Source of the DNA: Platanthera guangdongensis
Taxonomy: Eukaryota; Streptophyta; Magnoliopsida; Asparagales; Orchidaceae
Length of the DNA stretch: 64,000 nucleotides
Direction of reading: 5' to 3'
Assembly (NCBI GenBank): GCA_039583875.1
Contig: CM077152.1
Location: 14,557,059 to 14,621,058 of the forward strand
The translations under genes and the position numbers were made by a program. Of this stretch, positions 34,490-45,380 are shown piece by piece. Below the pieces are notes generated by a model, which saw only the letters and a program-made list of their open reading frames with translations, searched no databases and had not been told where the DNA came from. The first letter of the stretch is position 1. Every line of letters starts with the position of its first letter.

Positions 34490-36810
34490 TTACAATTCAA
34501 CAAGATACTTCCGTTGACGCATGCTCTGAAAACGTGAAATAATAGTTTCTGTTGTAATAGTATTGACAACTTCTTTTTCAATGTAAGCAACCAAGCAATC
34601 ATTCATCCATTCATCCCTCATTCTATTTCGTAGCCGATTTTTTATGATTTTCATTGCAGAAAACATTCTTTCAACAGCAGCTGTACTGTAGCAACTGGTA
34701 AGAGGCAAGCCAACTTCAACAATCTAAAAACACTAAAATGTAGTGATTATCTTTTTTTAATCAACCATTTTTCAAAAGATCACTAATTCCTTTAACATCA
34801 GAAAATGTGTCTGTTGATGTAGAGCGCATATCAAAAATATATATGTCAAGTTGTCTTTCAAGTAACTGCACCTCTATTGACGTAAAATCATACAGATATA
34901 ATGCAGCAAGATAAAGTAATTTGTTTATCATAAGAACTAAAATGATCATTTGGGTCTAGACAGCAACACATAAAAGTAATTCTGTGTTTACTTCATCAAA
35001 GCGATCATTAACTCATTTAGCATCCAATCAAGCACTGCATTAAAAATTTCAATTCTGAAATAATGTTTATTTGTAATCTCATGTGCATTGGTCTTGATCT
35101 ACCTTGCTGAACAAACTTCTCTTTCATATTAACAACTTCTATGTCATGTTTTCTACAGAAAGTTGAAACTTCGGTCATAAATATTTCTCACTCGACTTCA
35201 TCATTTCTCATCTTCAATAATAATTGTTTTGATAATTTTACGAAATGATAGCATTTACAATATCTTGATATTTCCTCTGTAATGCTTGAGATAGTTCATT
35301 TATTTTTGACAAAATATTTTTCATCAAATGAATAAAAAATGCAAATTTTGAAAGTCAAGATAACTTGGACAAGTGCGCTTGTCATTCCTCTTTGGTTTCC
35401 ATCTGTCTCATCAACTATGAAAATCTAAACACATCAACAATAGAAGAGAACATGCGAATAAAATTTAAAACTGTGTCATAATGTGACCCCACTCGTGTCA
35501 CCGGCGCGTTTGAGCTCTAAAGGTTGATTAACCCTCGTCCACTTTCCAAGTCTCCACATCCAAGCTCTTGTAGCAACTCGATCAATTTCCAAGGCTCTAA
35601 AAGAATCACGGCGTTTGCAAGAGCCACCAACAACATTCATTATTGTGTTAATAAGTGTGAAAAGCTCAGCAATACCAGAATTTTTTCTGCAACAGCTACC
35701 AGTACCAATTGCAGTTGATGTGCAAAACAGTGAACATAGAAAGCGCAACTGTTCTCATTTAAAATTAAAGCTTTTAACCCCCTGACTCTCTTTTCATATT
35801 ACTAGCACCATCATATCCATGCCCACGCAATTTAGAAATACTAAGACCATATCTCATAAATAAATGATCTATAGCTGTTTTAGGGATAACGCGGAAGTAT
35901 CTGCTACATGAACAAACCCAAGAAAACGTTCTGTGATCGTGTCATTGGAACTAATATATCGTAAAACAATAGACATCTGCTCTTTTGTAGATACATCACG
36001 TGATTCATCCACTAAAATTGTATAAAGTTCTTCTCCAATTTCTTGAACAATTTATTCGTTGTCTCTATTGCAATTGCTGATACTATTTCTTTTTGAAATT
36101 TAGGCGATGTAAGTTGACAGTTTTGAGGAGCATTTTGTAACACAACTGAGTTGATGTCATTATTATGTGATGCAAGAAACTCCAAAAGCTCAAGAAAATT
36201 TCTCTGTGGTAGACTCTTATTCTCATCATGACCACGAAAGGACAATCATGTCGTAAAAGAAATCTAACACAATCGATTGAAGCATATAAACGAGCGCGAT
36301 AATCCAAACTTTGTTGTTCATGTTGTCTTGCAAAAGCAATTTGAATACACTGTTTTGATTCATCAAAGACTCCATAGTTTTCTAGAAGCATTGTGTGGAG
36401 TAGTGTGACTTCCGACATGTCTGTCCAATACTGATTATCTTTCCAATTTCTGAAGTCTCTCGTGGTAAACGTAAGCTCACAACCTCTTTGAGGAAAAATA
36501 TAACAGTAAAAGCAAAATGCTGCATCTTTTTCTTTGTTGTATTCTAACCAGCCTTTAAACTCGTTAAACCAATTCTTATTAAAGCGTCTAGCTTTGTTTC
36601 CGATTTCTGTTGGGGAAAACTTTCTAGATGAGGTTGAGAATGACCCTTTTGCAAATAATATCTTCGTATAGACTCTTAAATGTTTGCATCGTATGAGTTA
36701 ATAGGAAGTCTTAAGCCCGGGTCTGAAGGTAGATCTTCAATTTTGAACTCGTCTACACGGCATCTTTTACCAATTGCAACTAACTCCTGAGAATCTAACG
36801 AACTTGACAT
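34490..36810 (-). pseudogene. hAT transposase of the DUF4371/TTF-zinc-finger type, broken
   Basis: The start MSSSLDSQELVAIGK (36810) leads to LPSDPGLRLPI. A TTF-type finger follows (AFCFYCYIF region, about 36470-36560), then ARLYASIDCVRFLLRHD and FRGHDENKSL of DUF4371 (36012-36418). The catalytic region has HGYDGASNMK (about 35790) and CAFYVHCFAHQLQL (about 35720). The C-terminal dimerisation block has VERMFSAMKIIKNRLRNRM (about 34630-34680) and ends at 34490. This is the domain order of the plant ZMYM-like/DUF4371 hAT branch. Many frameshifts and stops separate the pieces, so it is inactive. It differs from the BED/DUF659 transposase at 8077-10733. Confidence 0.85.
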
Positions 36811-37489
36811 GCTCCTTTTTTAGAAAAAAATTTCTCCATTGCACTAACTAAAACGCTGCATAAAATTGACGGGACATTCCCGTTAGCGCGTCTAGAACTA
36901 ATCGATATGCACATCAAAAACATCACCGATCCGGGCTTACCGCCACGGGTAGGCTTCACACAGCATGCCTAAATCCAGACTCGCGTTGTCGGATTACTAA
37001 TGCAAAAAATATGCCGGGGACGGACACAATCGACCGGAGATTCGCAATGAACCGAAGGAGACACACCGCGTCCAATTGAAGGCGGGTGGCCCTCATAAGG
37101 AAACTAAAACAGAAAATCAGGGAACAAGAGTGTACCAGCAACACAAGACGATTGGAGCTCCAAATCAACTGTTCACGATATATTCCACCCTATAGTATTC
37201 ACAAAAGCGTTGGCATCTGTGCATACCAATCTCTGAGAAAATAAAACGACTTTAACATAAGAATTGAATTACAAAACTTAAGAATGTTTAAAGTACCAAC
37301 TTGCATATGAACACAAAATAGGAAGACAAAATTTGAAATGACTGGCTAACATGCGAAGCCTATAGCATCAGCATACCAATATGTCAGCATGTAAACTAAA
37401 ATTACTCACGCCATCATCATAACGGAGAGCTTGTATTAGTTGAGGCATAAAGAAGGTAACTCTTTCTGGAGGATAATGGCATGAATTTC

Positions 37490-37985
37490 AGTCCAGATTC
37501 CACAGATTTTCAACTATGTAAATGAACGTTTCAGTCCAGATTTCTCTGAAATCTGGACTGAATTTCAGTCCAGATTTTCTGTGAAATCTGGACTGAAATT
37601 TCAGTCCAGATTCCCAGATTTCCAGCTATGTAAATGAACGTTTCAGTTAGATTATCTGGACTGAAATTTCAGTCCAGATTTCAGAGAAATCTGGACTGAA
37701 ATTCAGTCGAGATTTCAGAGAATCTGGACTGAAATTCAGTCCAGATTCTAGAGAAAGCTGGACTGAAATTCAGTACAGATTCCAGAGATTTCCAGCTATG
37801 TAAATGAACGTTTCAGTCTAGATTATCTGGACTGAAATTTCAGTCCAGATTTGGACTGAATTTCTGCAGAAATCTGGACTGAATTTCTGCAGAAATCTGG
37901 ACTGAATTTCTGCAGAATCTGGACTGAATTCTGCAGAAATCTGGACTGAAATTCAGTCCAGATTCCATAGATTTCCAGCTATGTA
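37490..37985. repeat. Palindromic array of hAT element 2
   Basis: Repeats of AATCTGGACTGAAA and its inverse TTTCAGTCCAGATT alternate over about 500 bp, often as perfect back-to-back palindromes, with a longer block CAGCTATGTAAATGAACG recurring three times. The sequence is unrelated to the palindromes of the giant hAT. Confidence 0.9.
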
Positions 37986-38154
37986 AATGAACAGATTTCA
38001 CCGGTCAAGCATGAATGAACAGATTTCACAAATTTCACAGATTTCAATTTCACAGATTTCACAACAGATTTCAATTTCAATTTCACAACAGATTTCAATT
38101 TCAATTTCACAACAGATTTCACAAGAAGAAGAAGAAGAAGTACCACAGTCCGGC

Positions 38155-38330
38155 GACGGGATGGGGTCCTGGGAACAGGCGGCGGCGACGGGATCGGGTC
38201 CTGGGAAGCAGGCGGCGACGGGATCGGGTCCTGGAAGCAGGAGGAGACGGGATCGGGTAGGGCACAGACGGAGCGGGCCGAACGGCGACGGGATCGGGTC
38301 CTGGGAAGCAGGAGCAGCGGGGATGGAGCG
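38155..38330. repeat. GC-rich minisatellite in hAT element 2
   Basis: Units of CGACGGGATCGGGTCCTGGGAAGCAGG type repeat about five times with variation. The overlapping ORFs of both strands here are repeat artefacts. Confidence 0.8.
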
Positions 38331-39119
38331 CAGGAGCAGCGGGAAATATGGAACGCGATGGAAGCAGGCGCGCGATCGGGTAGGGCACAGAACTGACCTG
38401 GTTTGCGATAAAAAACAGCTCGGGCACGTGCCCGAGCGTGCCTAGACTAGGTTCCGCCCCTGCCTGTAGACTCAGTCATTTTCTCAGCTTGTCACTCCTT
38501 TGACTTTGACTGTATAGCCTCCACTCAACGCTATAAGTCATCTGACGTTGAGTGAGTAATCTTCACTCAACGCCTGTGAACTTGGACAGTTTTTGGTCTT
38601 TCCACACCAAAAGGTAAGTGTTTACCTGATTTAGCCACTTAGGTTATCTGTCTCATCAATGTTGCCAGGACATCCTGCATGCATGAACTCAGACATACAT
38701 CAAATACAACTTTATGTATATCTGACAAGATTGACTTCACTCAAATCTAGGACATTGAGGGCAATAGACTCAACAGCAGCCACTTTGTGCATTTATTGTC
38801 AAAGGTTAGGTCTTTCTACTCTGAGAGAAACCACTTTATGCATAGTGCCAAAGGTTAGGTCTGTTTCAATCTTCCCCGACTCATACCCCCAATAATTGGG
38901 GACTATATGGGTTCTGTTGTTGTTGTTTTAATTCGAGCATTTAAATCTTCCATATTATTTTTCAATCGCACGTTAAATTCTAAATGATCGACCATTTTTT
39001 ACTCTGAATTTTTTTTTCTCTCAAAAAATATATTGATTGATTTTAAAATCCTCTCTTTTTTTATTAAATTAAAAGGACATAAATAATTTTTTTATCTATT
39101 TAAAACAAACAGTGTAGAT

Positions 39120-40455
39120 CCCGTGAGCCTGCTACAGGCAGGAGCCTTCCCACATACTACCGGAGGGAACCCTTTCGCCTCTTAGCCCTCTCCGGGCCTG
39201 AATGTCCTGAAAAAGCCTTGAACTGACCAGAGGGACCCACTCAGCGAATACGGGGTTGTACGTCTGGCATGTCCGCTGCGCTCCATGCGAAGATGTTCAC
39301 GTTCTTCTGGATGCACTCCAGCATCCTCCCCCGACCCTCCTGGCTCAGCCCCCCGCTGATCTGCACCTTCTCCACCCTTCCTCCCTAGGTGAGAACTTTC
39401 ATCTCCACCACTTCCTCCGTCGCTTCCAACCGGGACTGCTCTTCTCATTCGCCCACGGCCCCCTTACCTGGGGCAAGAACTTCCTCCTCAGCTTCCTCCA
39501 CTGCCATCACCTCGGCCTGCTGCTCCAGCACTTCCTCCGCTACCCCCACTTGGGTGCAAACCGCTTCCCCCTCCACTTCCGTCTCCTCAGCTTCCCTCAT
39601 GGCCTCCCGACCAGACATCTCCCTCATCCTTCTCTCCATCTTCTCGGCTCCTCCTTGCTAGGAGATGGTGTTGACCGCGGTCACGTAGCACTCCCTTGCC
39701 ACCTTGGGGACTCCCCGAACCCGGACCTGGATGCCCTCAGTATTGAACTTGAGGCATTGGTGGAATGAGGAGGGCACGCAACGGAAGGCATTGAAGAGGG
39801 GTCGTCTGAATATGGCGTTGTAGCTGCTGGGAGCATCCACGATAACGAACTTGCCGTTCCTGGACTGCCCCCCCCCCCCCCCGGTAACATGGAGCCTCAC
39901 TCCTCCTTTACCTCATTCCTCTCCCCGGAGAACCCGAACAGAGGCCTGTCCGAGGCCAACACCCACCTGCTCTCCACTTTCATCGCGTCAAACGCCTTCT
40001 TGAAAACGACGTTGACGGAGCTCCCATTGTCCACGAGGATCCGGGAGACTGTGAAATTCTCGACGGCGGCCTGAACTAGCAACGCATCGCAGAACGGATC
40101 TCAATGATCTGGCATGTCCTTCCTGGAGAAGGTAATCTTCTCCTCCGGGGTGAGGTCAGGGATGTGGAGGCAACGCTCTGATGATACATGGCGCGGAGAC
40201 TTACCTTGCGGGCGGCCTCGACTCCTACCCCTCCCCCCATGGATCACTCTGATCCCTCTTCGACTCCCTACGTCGGCCCGGTGTTCACACCTATCCTCCT
40301 CTGCCCCTTGCAGGACTTCTTCTATCCGCACCTCCTGGCGACGTTGTTGTTGCTGCTGGGCTTGCCCCCTGACTCCCCTCATCTCCAGCAACTTCGGGCA
40401 GGTAGCTGTCGCGTGCCCTTCCTCTTGGTGGAATTTGATACGAAAGGGCAATGGA
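39120..40455 (-). pseudogene. Retand-type gypsy fragment: LTR end fused to protease/gag remnant
   Basis: Minus-strand frames give a zinc knuckle (HQEEGHATATCPKLLEMR, about 40390-40450), EEKITFSRKDMPDH, protease RILVDNGSSVNVVFKKAF (about 40000-40060) and FVIVDAPSSYNAIF (about 39830), all close to the elements at 18-22 kb and 44-46 kb. A run of 12 C at about 39870-39882 and a stop near 40083-40100 break the frame. At about 39261 an LTR end (CGGGGTTGTAC) is joined directly to pol sequence, so the rest of the element was deleted. It lies in an intron of the metallo-hydrolase gene. Confidence 0.85.
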
Positions 40456-41173
40456 ATTCATAAGGGAATATATCACAAGATCATTAAACTTACATTTCTA
40501 AAGAGCTGACTTAAAATGGATTTTGCATTTGGAGTCGAGAACACTGGCAGAACAGGAAGCTTCTCAGAAAGGGGTTTCAGCGTCTTCACATGGCAGTGGC
40601 CATCACGGCTCAGTGTAATCAGCAGAAAATCTATGTCCGGGAGGTTCTCGAGCTAGCTTCAAGGGATCGATACATAGTTTAGGCTGGGCATATATCATTC
40701 GGTCACAGCACAATCCATGGCTCAAAATGGAATCAATAACAACAAGATTTGATGAAAAATTTACCCCGGAAGTTGGTCAGGACCTTCTTTGCAGCATCAA
40801 AATGGAATCCAGGTTTCCCACCAAGATTGGATCCACCAAGATGATCACCCCGTTCACATCCCATAACCAGCTGTTTCCCTGAGGGAGAACGAATGCGTTC
40901 ATCTTGTTCGGGATAATGGAGGTGAAAAGGAGCGAGGTAAGGAGAGAAGAGAACCTCGAGATAGGTGAGCTTTAAGGAGTCATCGTTTGTTCCGGGAATC
41001 GAGGCGGAAATGGAGGAAGAGGATGATTTGGGGCTTTTGCATTTCGTAGGGTTTAGTACGAGTCGGCGGCAGCGGCGGAAAGGAAATAGTAGTGGGGAGG
41101 ATGAGTGGCTCGAGAAGGAAACCGACGGAGTTCTGCTGCTGAAGCTTGTGAAGAAGGGGGCGGGGAGAGCCAT

Positions 41174-41508
41174 TTAATGAGAATGGCGGCGATGGGGAAA
41201 GGAGGCGGGAGATCGGAAGCAGGCGGAGTTCGGCGAGGTATCGACGAGACTCGAGAGTAGACGCATTTTGAATCGTCGTTGAGGATGTGGTATAGCCTGA
41301 AACTGAAATTTCTTGGCTAGCTGATTTTTCCGGTGATGTTATATATAAATGTTTTTAGCTATATAGAGACTAATTTTTAGAGTTTTTTGGTCCTTTAAAA
41401 ATATTAGAGACAAACCAACTTAAATACTCAAAAAATTAATTTTTCTCATTTCTACACTAAGTCTCGCGAGATGTTTGCCCGCTCCCAATACCCCGCCGCA
41501 TACACCTC
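41174..41508. other. Upstream region of the metallo-hydrolase gene
   Basis: This contains GC-rich 5' leader sequence near 41180-41290, then AT-rich DNA. It is the presumed former promoter; no clear TATA box was identified. Confidence 0.4.
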
Positions 41509-41516
41509 CCAATATC

Positions 41517-42911
41517 TAGGGGTGCGAGCGGTTCGGTTTGGGTCGGTTTGTACTCAAATCGAAGCCGAACCGACATGCCTCGGTTTTTGGTTTGTCCAAA
41601 CCGACCCGAACCGAATCCGATCGGTTTGGTTCAAAGTCGGTTCGGTTTTTTATCGGTTTTTGGCGGTTCGGTGTCGGTTTTTTAATGAACTTAACTCCAA
41701 TAAAAAAACATAACAAAAGATTTGTGAACATCCTGCAGCCATATCCTAACTTTAGCCCTCAATTTAAATCCTCATACTCACAACCCACCTTGATTTTCCA
41801 CTACTTATTATTTTCATTCATTGGCTATGTGATTTTCTTAATTAATTTAAGCTTCCGGAAGATCTATTAGCCTTTAGGACTTCCTCTCTAAAGTCTTCGT
41901 AGGTCTGTAGAATTATTTGGAATCAATTCCTTCCTTACCAGTAATCAAAGTCATTGATTTCCTAATCACAGGACATTAGTTTTGCATTGCCCATTTATCG
42001 TTCAGGGTCCTCTTGGATATTAGCTTCTTAATAAGCCTTTTCTATTCTATATTTTCTTAAATCATTGAAGATATTTAGAATTTCATTTCAGCAAGCTATA
42101 ACTCATTTTTTCCAATTAATCTTACATGTCATAGTGTTTTAATTCTCACTTAGCCACTTGATTTAAATCAAGGTTTTGATAAAATTATATTTTCCTGCGC
42201 CTAAACTTCATGTACACGTATTCATATGGTCTACTCTCAAGAGTAAGATTAACTTTCTGTTCAAATACTAGCAAGAGTCAAGAAGTAACTTCTCCTTTTA
42301 CGGCGGCGCAGGCGGCAAGGAAAAGGAGTCTTTGGTGACTCTCTTTCACACCTCACGATCAGCGCGAAGGCGCCTCAGGCAAATGAGAAAAGACAGTCTC
42401 TTGAGAACTGAGAAGACCAAAATTCTTTTAAACATTTATTATTAACTATAAGTGCAACTGTGCAGGCCTCCTTCAGGATTCATGAATCACGAAAAATCGG
42501 AAAGGCCTGAAATCGAAAACACAGGCCTTCGATACTTTACAGACGGTCTCGACGATAAGCCTGACATAATATAAATATATAATTTATGGAATAATTTATT
42601 GAACATATATGAAATGATTCAGCTATACATTATACGTAATATAATTTATGTAAACTCACATTCAGTAATTCAGATCAAAATATCAAATAGAAGCTTGCTT
42701 ATACATAATTTAAAATTATTATAATAGTAGTCGGTTCGGTTCGGTTTGGTCGGTTTTTACAACTTGAAAACTGACCCGAACCGATAAGCCTTCGGTTTTC
42801 AAAAGCTCCAAATCGAACTGACACCGGACCGGGCGGCTCAGTTTCAAAATCGGTGCAGTTCGGTCGGTTCGGTCGGTTTTGTCGGTTTTCGGTTTTCACT
42901 CCTCACCCCTA
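41517..42911. mobile_element. Non-autonomous hAT-like element (1.4 kb, 8-bp TSD)
   Basis: Ends are TAGGGGTGCGAG and its near-inverse CTCCTCACCCCTA. The direct repeat CCAATATC flanks it exactly (41509-41516, 42912-42919). Both subterminal zones are packed with CGGTTCGGTTT-type motifs in both orientations (41528-41690, 42725-42895). No transposase is encoded; ORFs inside the subterminal repeats are artefacts. Confidence 0.88.
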
Positions 42912-42919
42912 CCAATATC

Positions 42920-43239
42920 TTTTGTAACGATCATGGTAAAGTCTCTGTCACGTAATGGAGCCTTGGCGGCGGAAGCAGCCCCCGGTTGGTGATCTCTCAT
43001 ATTCGGTTCGCCCGCTCATGATGCTCATCCGCATACACCTCCCGATCACTCCTATTTGGATCCTCGCGACAACCTTCGCCGCCCGACGATATCGTCTCGC
43101 CCACGTGTAATGGAGATTCTCCAAATTTGACAATCTAGTGCTTAACTGCAACCAGAATGTTTCTTCCTACTCTAGCATTGTTCACAATTATAGCACCAAA
43201 GTGGGGGCAGCGGAGGAAATGCTGGAGCAGCAGGACTTA
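42920..43239. other. No gene recognised
   Basis: Mixed-composition DNA between the hAT-like element and the gypsy tandem array. It shares a short 'catacacctccc' phrase with 41500-41510. No 3' LTR for the adjoining gypsy element could be found here. Confidence 0.45.
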
Positions 43240-44270
43240 GGCTAGCACGAGAGATCAACCTGTCAAGCCAGCTAACGGGAGCCTGAGTGACGAGACGGCA
43301 TCGGGGTGAAAACACTTAGCCTCCCCGAGGGGTCAACCTGTCAAGCCAGCTAATGGGAGTCTGGGTGACGAGATAGCCTCGGGGTGAAAACACTTAGCCT
43401 CCCCGAGGGGTCAACCTGTCAAGCCAGCTAATGGGAGCCTGGGTGACGAGACGTCCTCGGGGTCATCATCGGAGCAAAGGGACTTGGGCTACCACGAGAG
43501 ATCAATCTGCTCTGTCAGCTAGTGAGAGCCTGGTCGCGGAATCATCATCGGAGCAAAGGACTTGGGCTACCACGAGAGATCAACTTGTCCTGCCAGCTAG
43601 TGGGAGCCTGGCCGCGGAATCATCATCGGAGCAAAGGACTTGGGCTACCACGAGAGATCAACCTGCCCTGCCAGCTAGTGGGAGCCTGGCCGCGGAATCA
43701 TCATCGGAGCAAAGGACTTGGGCTACCACGAGAGATCAACCTGCCCTGCCAGCTAGTGGGAGTCTGGCCGCGGAATCATCATCGGAGCAAAGGACTTGGG
43801 CTACCACGAGAGATCAACCTGCCCTGCCAGCTAGTGGGAGCCTGGCCGCGGAATCATCATCGGAGCAAAGGACTTGGGCTACCACGAGAGATCAACCTGC
43901 CCTGCCAGCTAGTGGGAGCCTGGCCGCGGAATCATCATCGGAGCAAAGGACTTGGGCTACCACGAGAGATCAACCTGCCCTGCCAGCTAGTGGGAGACTG
44001 GCCGCGAAATCATCATCGGAGCAAAGGAATTGGGCTACCACGAGAGATCAACCTGCCCTGCCAGCTAGTGGGAGCCTGGCCGTGGAATCATCATCGGAGC
44101 AAAGGACTTTGGCTATCACGAGAGATTAACCTGCCCTGCCAGCTAGTGGGAGCCTGGCCGCGGAATCATCATCGGAGCAAAGGACTTGGGCTACCACGAG
44201 AGATTAACCTGCCCTGCCAGCTAGTGGGAGCCTGGCCGCGGAATCATCATCGGAGCAAAGGACTTGGGCT
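43240..44270. repeat. Tandem array of 78-bp units
   Basis: About ten 78-bp units begin at 43481, 43559, 43637 and so on, preceded by about three diverged units (43240-43480). Every unit holds CCTGCCAGCTAGTGGGAGCCTGG. This core is shared with the array at 15855-16936, though the rest of the unit differs. Because 78 is divisible by three, frames stay open through the array (43431-44129 and 43522-44331), but these are not genes. Confidence 0.95.
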
Positions 44271-44480
44271 ACACAATCAAACCTTACCAAATCCTACATC
44301 CTCAAACGAGGGAAATAGATGGGTAACATGATCCCCCCTGACTCAGTTGGTCGGGGGTTGGACTCGTTACAAGATAAGATATATACAGGACTCTGCCGGG
44401 GCGAGGCTTCCTCAGGGGGTCTAGGCTCGGTGGTCGTCATCCGCTTCCTTCTCCTCAGACACGTCCATCTTGCTCAACCT

Positions 44481-45380
44481 CTACATGACCTTCTCCATCT
44501 CCTCTGCCTTGGCCAACCAAGAGATGGTGTTGACGGCCGTGACGTAGCACTGTCTTGCCATCCTGGAGTCTCCCTTGACCCTAACCTGGATTCCCCCTGA
44601 GTTGAACTTGAGGCACTGGTGGAACGAACACGGCACGTAACGGAAGACGTTGATGAGGGGCCTTCCGAAGATGGCGTTGTAGCTGCTTGGAGCATCAACA
44701 ATGACGAACCGACAGTTCCTTGAGACTCCCCCCAATTTTACTTGGAGCCCCACTCCACCCTCGACCTCCTTCCTCTCCCCTGAGAATCCGAACAGGGGTC
44801 CGTCCGAGGCCAACACCCTCCTTGGCTCCACCTTCATCTCTTCAAACGCCTTCTTGAAAACGACGTTGACGGAGCTCCCGTTGTCAACCAAGATACGGGA
44901 GACGGTGTAGCCTTCGATGGTCGTCTGGATGACCAGTGCATCGCAGAACGGATCCTCATGATCCGCCAGGTCCTTCACCGAGAAGGTGATCTTTTCCTCT
45001 GGGGGCGGAGTCTGGGAGGTTGAGGCGACGCTCCTTCGGTACATGACATGAAGGCTTGCCTTCTGAGTGGCCTCAACCCCCACTCTACCGTGGATCACTC
45101 CTATATCGCCTCGGGTTCCCACGTCGACCCGGTCCTCGTATATATCATCACCCCCTTCTCTAGGTAGAACCTCTTCTACCCGCACCGGCGGCTGCGGCTG
45201 GGCAGGGCCTCTCGCCCCCCTCACTTCCAAGAACTCGGGGCAGGTAGCCGTGGCGTGCCCCTCCACCTGGTGGAAGTCACAGTACAGCAATGCTCTTTCT
45301 CCCCTCTTTCGGCGGGCTGGGCGTTCTCTCTTGTTACCTCTTCCTCCTCTTATCGCCAAGGTTTGTTGCGGCGGGGGCAA
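44481..45380 (-). pseudogene. Gypsy gag C-terminus and protease (element 2)
   Basis: The frame has a zinc knuckle (CDFHQVEGHATATC) followed by EEKITFSVKDLADHEDPFCDAL, the protease site RILVDNGSSVNVVF and FVIVDAPSSYNAIFGRPL. It then ends at 44481 where the polyprotein should continue to reverse transcriptase. The truncation is an internal deletion of the element. The gag frame overlaps this one at 45350-45380. Confidence 0.88.

Larger units (their letters stand above)
34283..38462 (-). mobile_element. hAT element 2 (4.18 kb, 8-bp TSD)
   Basis: The left end CAGTGGCGGAACTAGGA is the near-inverse of the right end TAGGTTCCGCCCCTG. The direct repeat CCTGTAGA flanks it exactly (34275-34282, 38463-38470). 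It carries a degenerate transposase gene on the minus strand (34490-36810). A dense palindromic array (37490-37985) and a GC-rich minisatellite (38155-38330) occupy its right end. It sits inside the solo LTR. Confidence 0.92.
32407..38775. mobile_element. Solo LTR (about 2.2 kb), interrupted by a hAT element
   Basis: The segment starts TGAAAGTC and ends CTCAACA, the TG...CA form of an LTR. It is flanked by the direct repeat GCAGC (32402-32406 and 38776-38780). Removing the hAT element at 34283-38462 with one TSD leaves about 2.18 kb. Inside are a run of CTACCTCAGA-type imperfect repeats (32640-33020) and eight or so hairpins of GCGTTGAGTGA-N-TCACTCAACGC type. No gag or pol is present, so this is an LTR left after recombination. 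Long LTRs with such repeats occur in plant copia elements, but the superfamily is inferred. Confidence 0.8.
30817..41173 (-). pseudogene. UlaG-like metallo-beta-lactamase-fold protein (chloroplast type), split by transposons
   Basis: Six exons can be placed: 40955-41173 (MALPAPFFTSF, Ser-rich transit-peptide-like start, ending KLTYLE), about 40765-40878 (GNSWLWDVNGV, LVDPILVGNLD), 40494-40652 (LPDIDFLLITLSRDGHCH, FSTPNAKSILSQLFRN), 31257-31448 (LYYEPHCVDD, MPVIKQLLPFFTVVSGQEDAV), 31089-31179 (KYIVPMKNGDLNSKG) and 30817-30909 (ELPDARVLEPRPGTSLEI, TGA at 30817). All junctions I could test keep phase and use GT-AG. The order matches the plant family typified, from memory, by Arabidopsis At1g29700. 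An exon expected between 40494 and 31448 was not found. Exon 2 lacks about 13 bases and shifts frame, and the metal-site motif reads RDGH where DDH is expected. It is probably inactive. Introns contain nested mobile elements. Confidence 0.82.

Noticed and set aside
43431..44331. Two overlapping open frames of 232 and 269 codons.
   Set aside because: They run through a 78-bp tandem array; a unit length divisible by three keeps any stop-free frame open. The peptide repeats carry no known domain.
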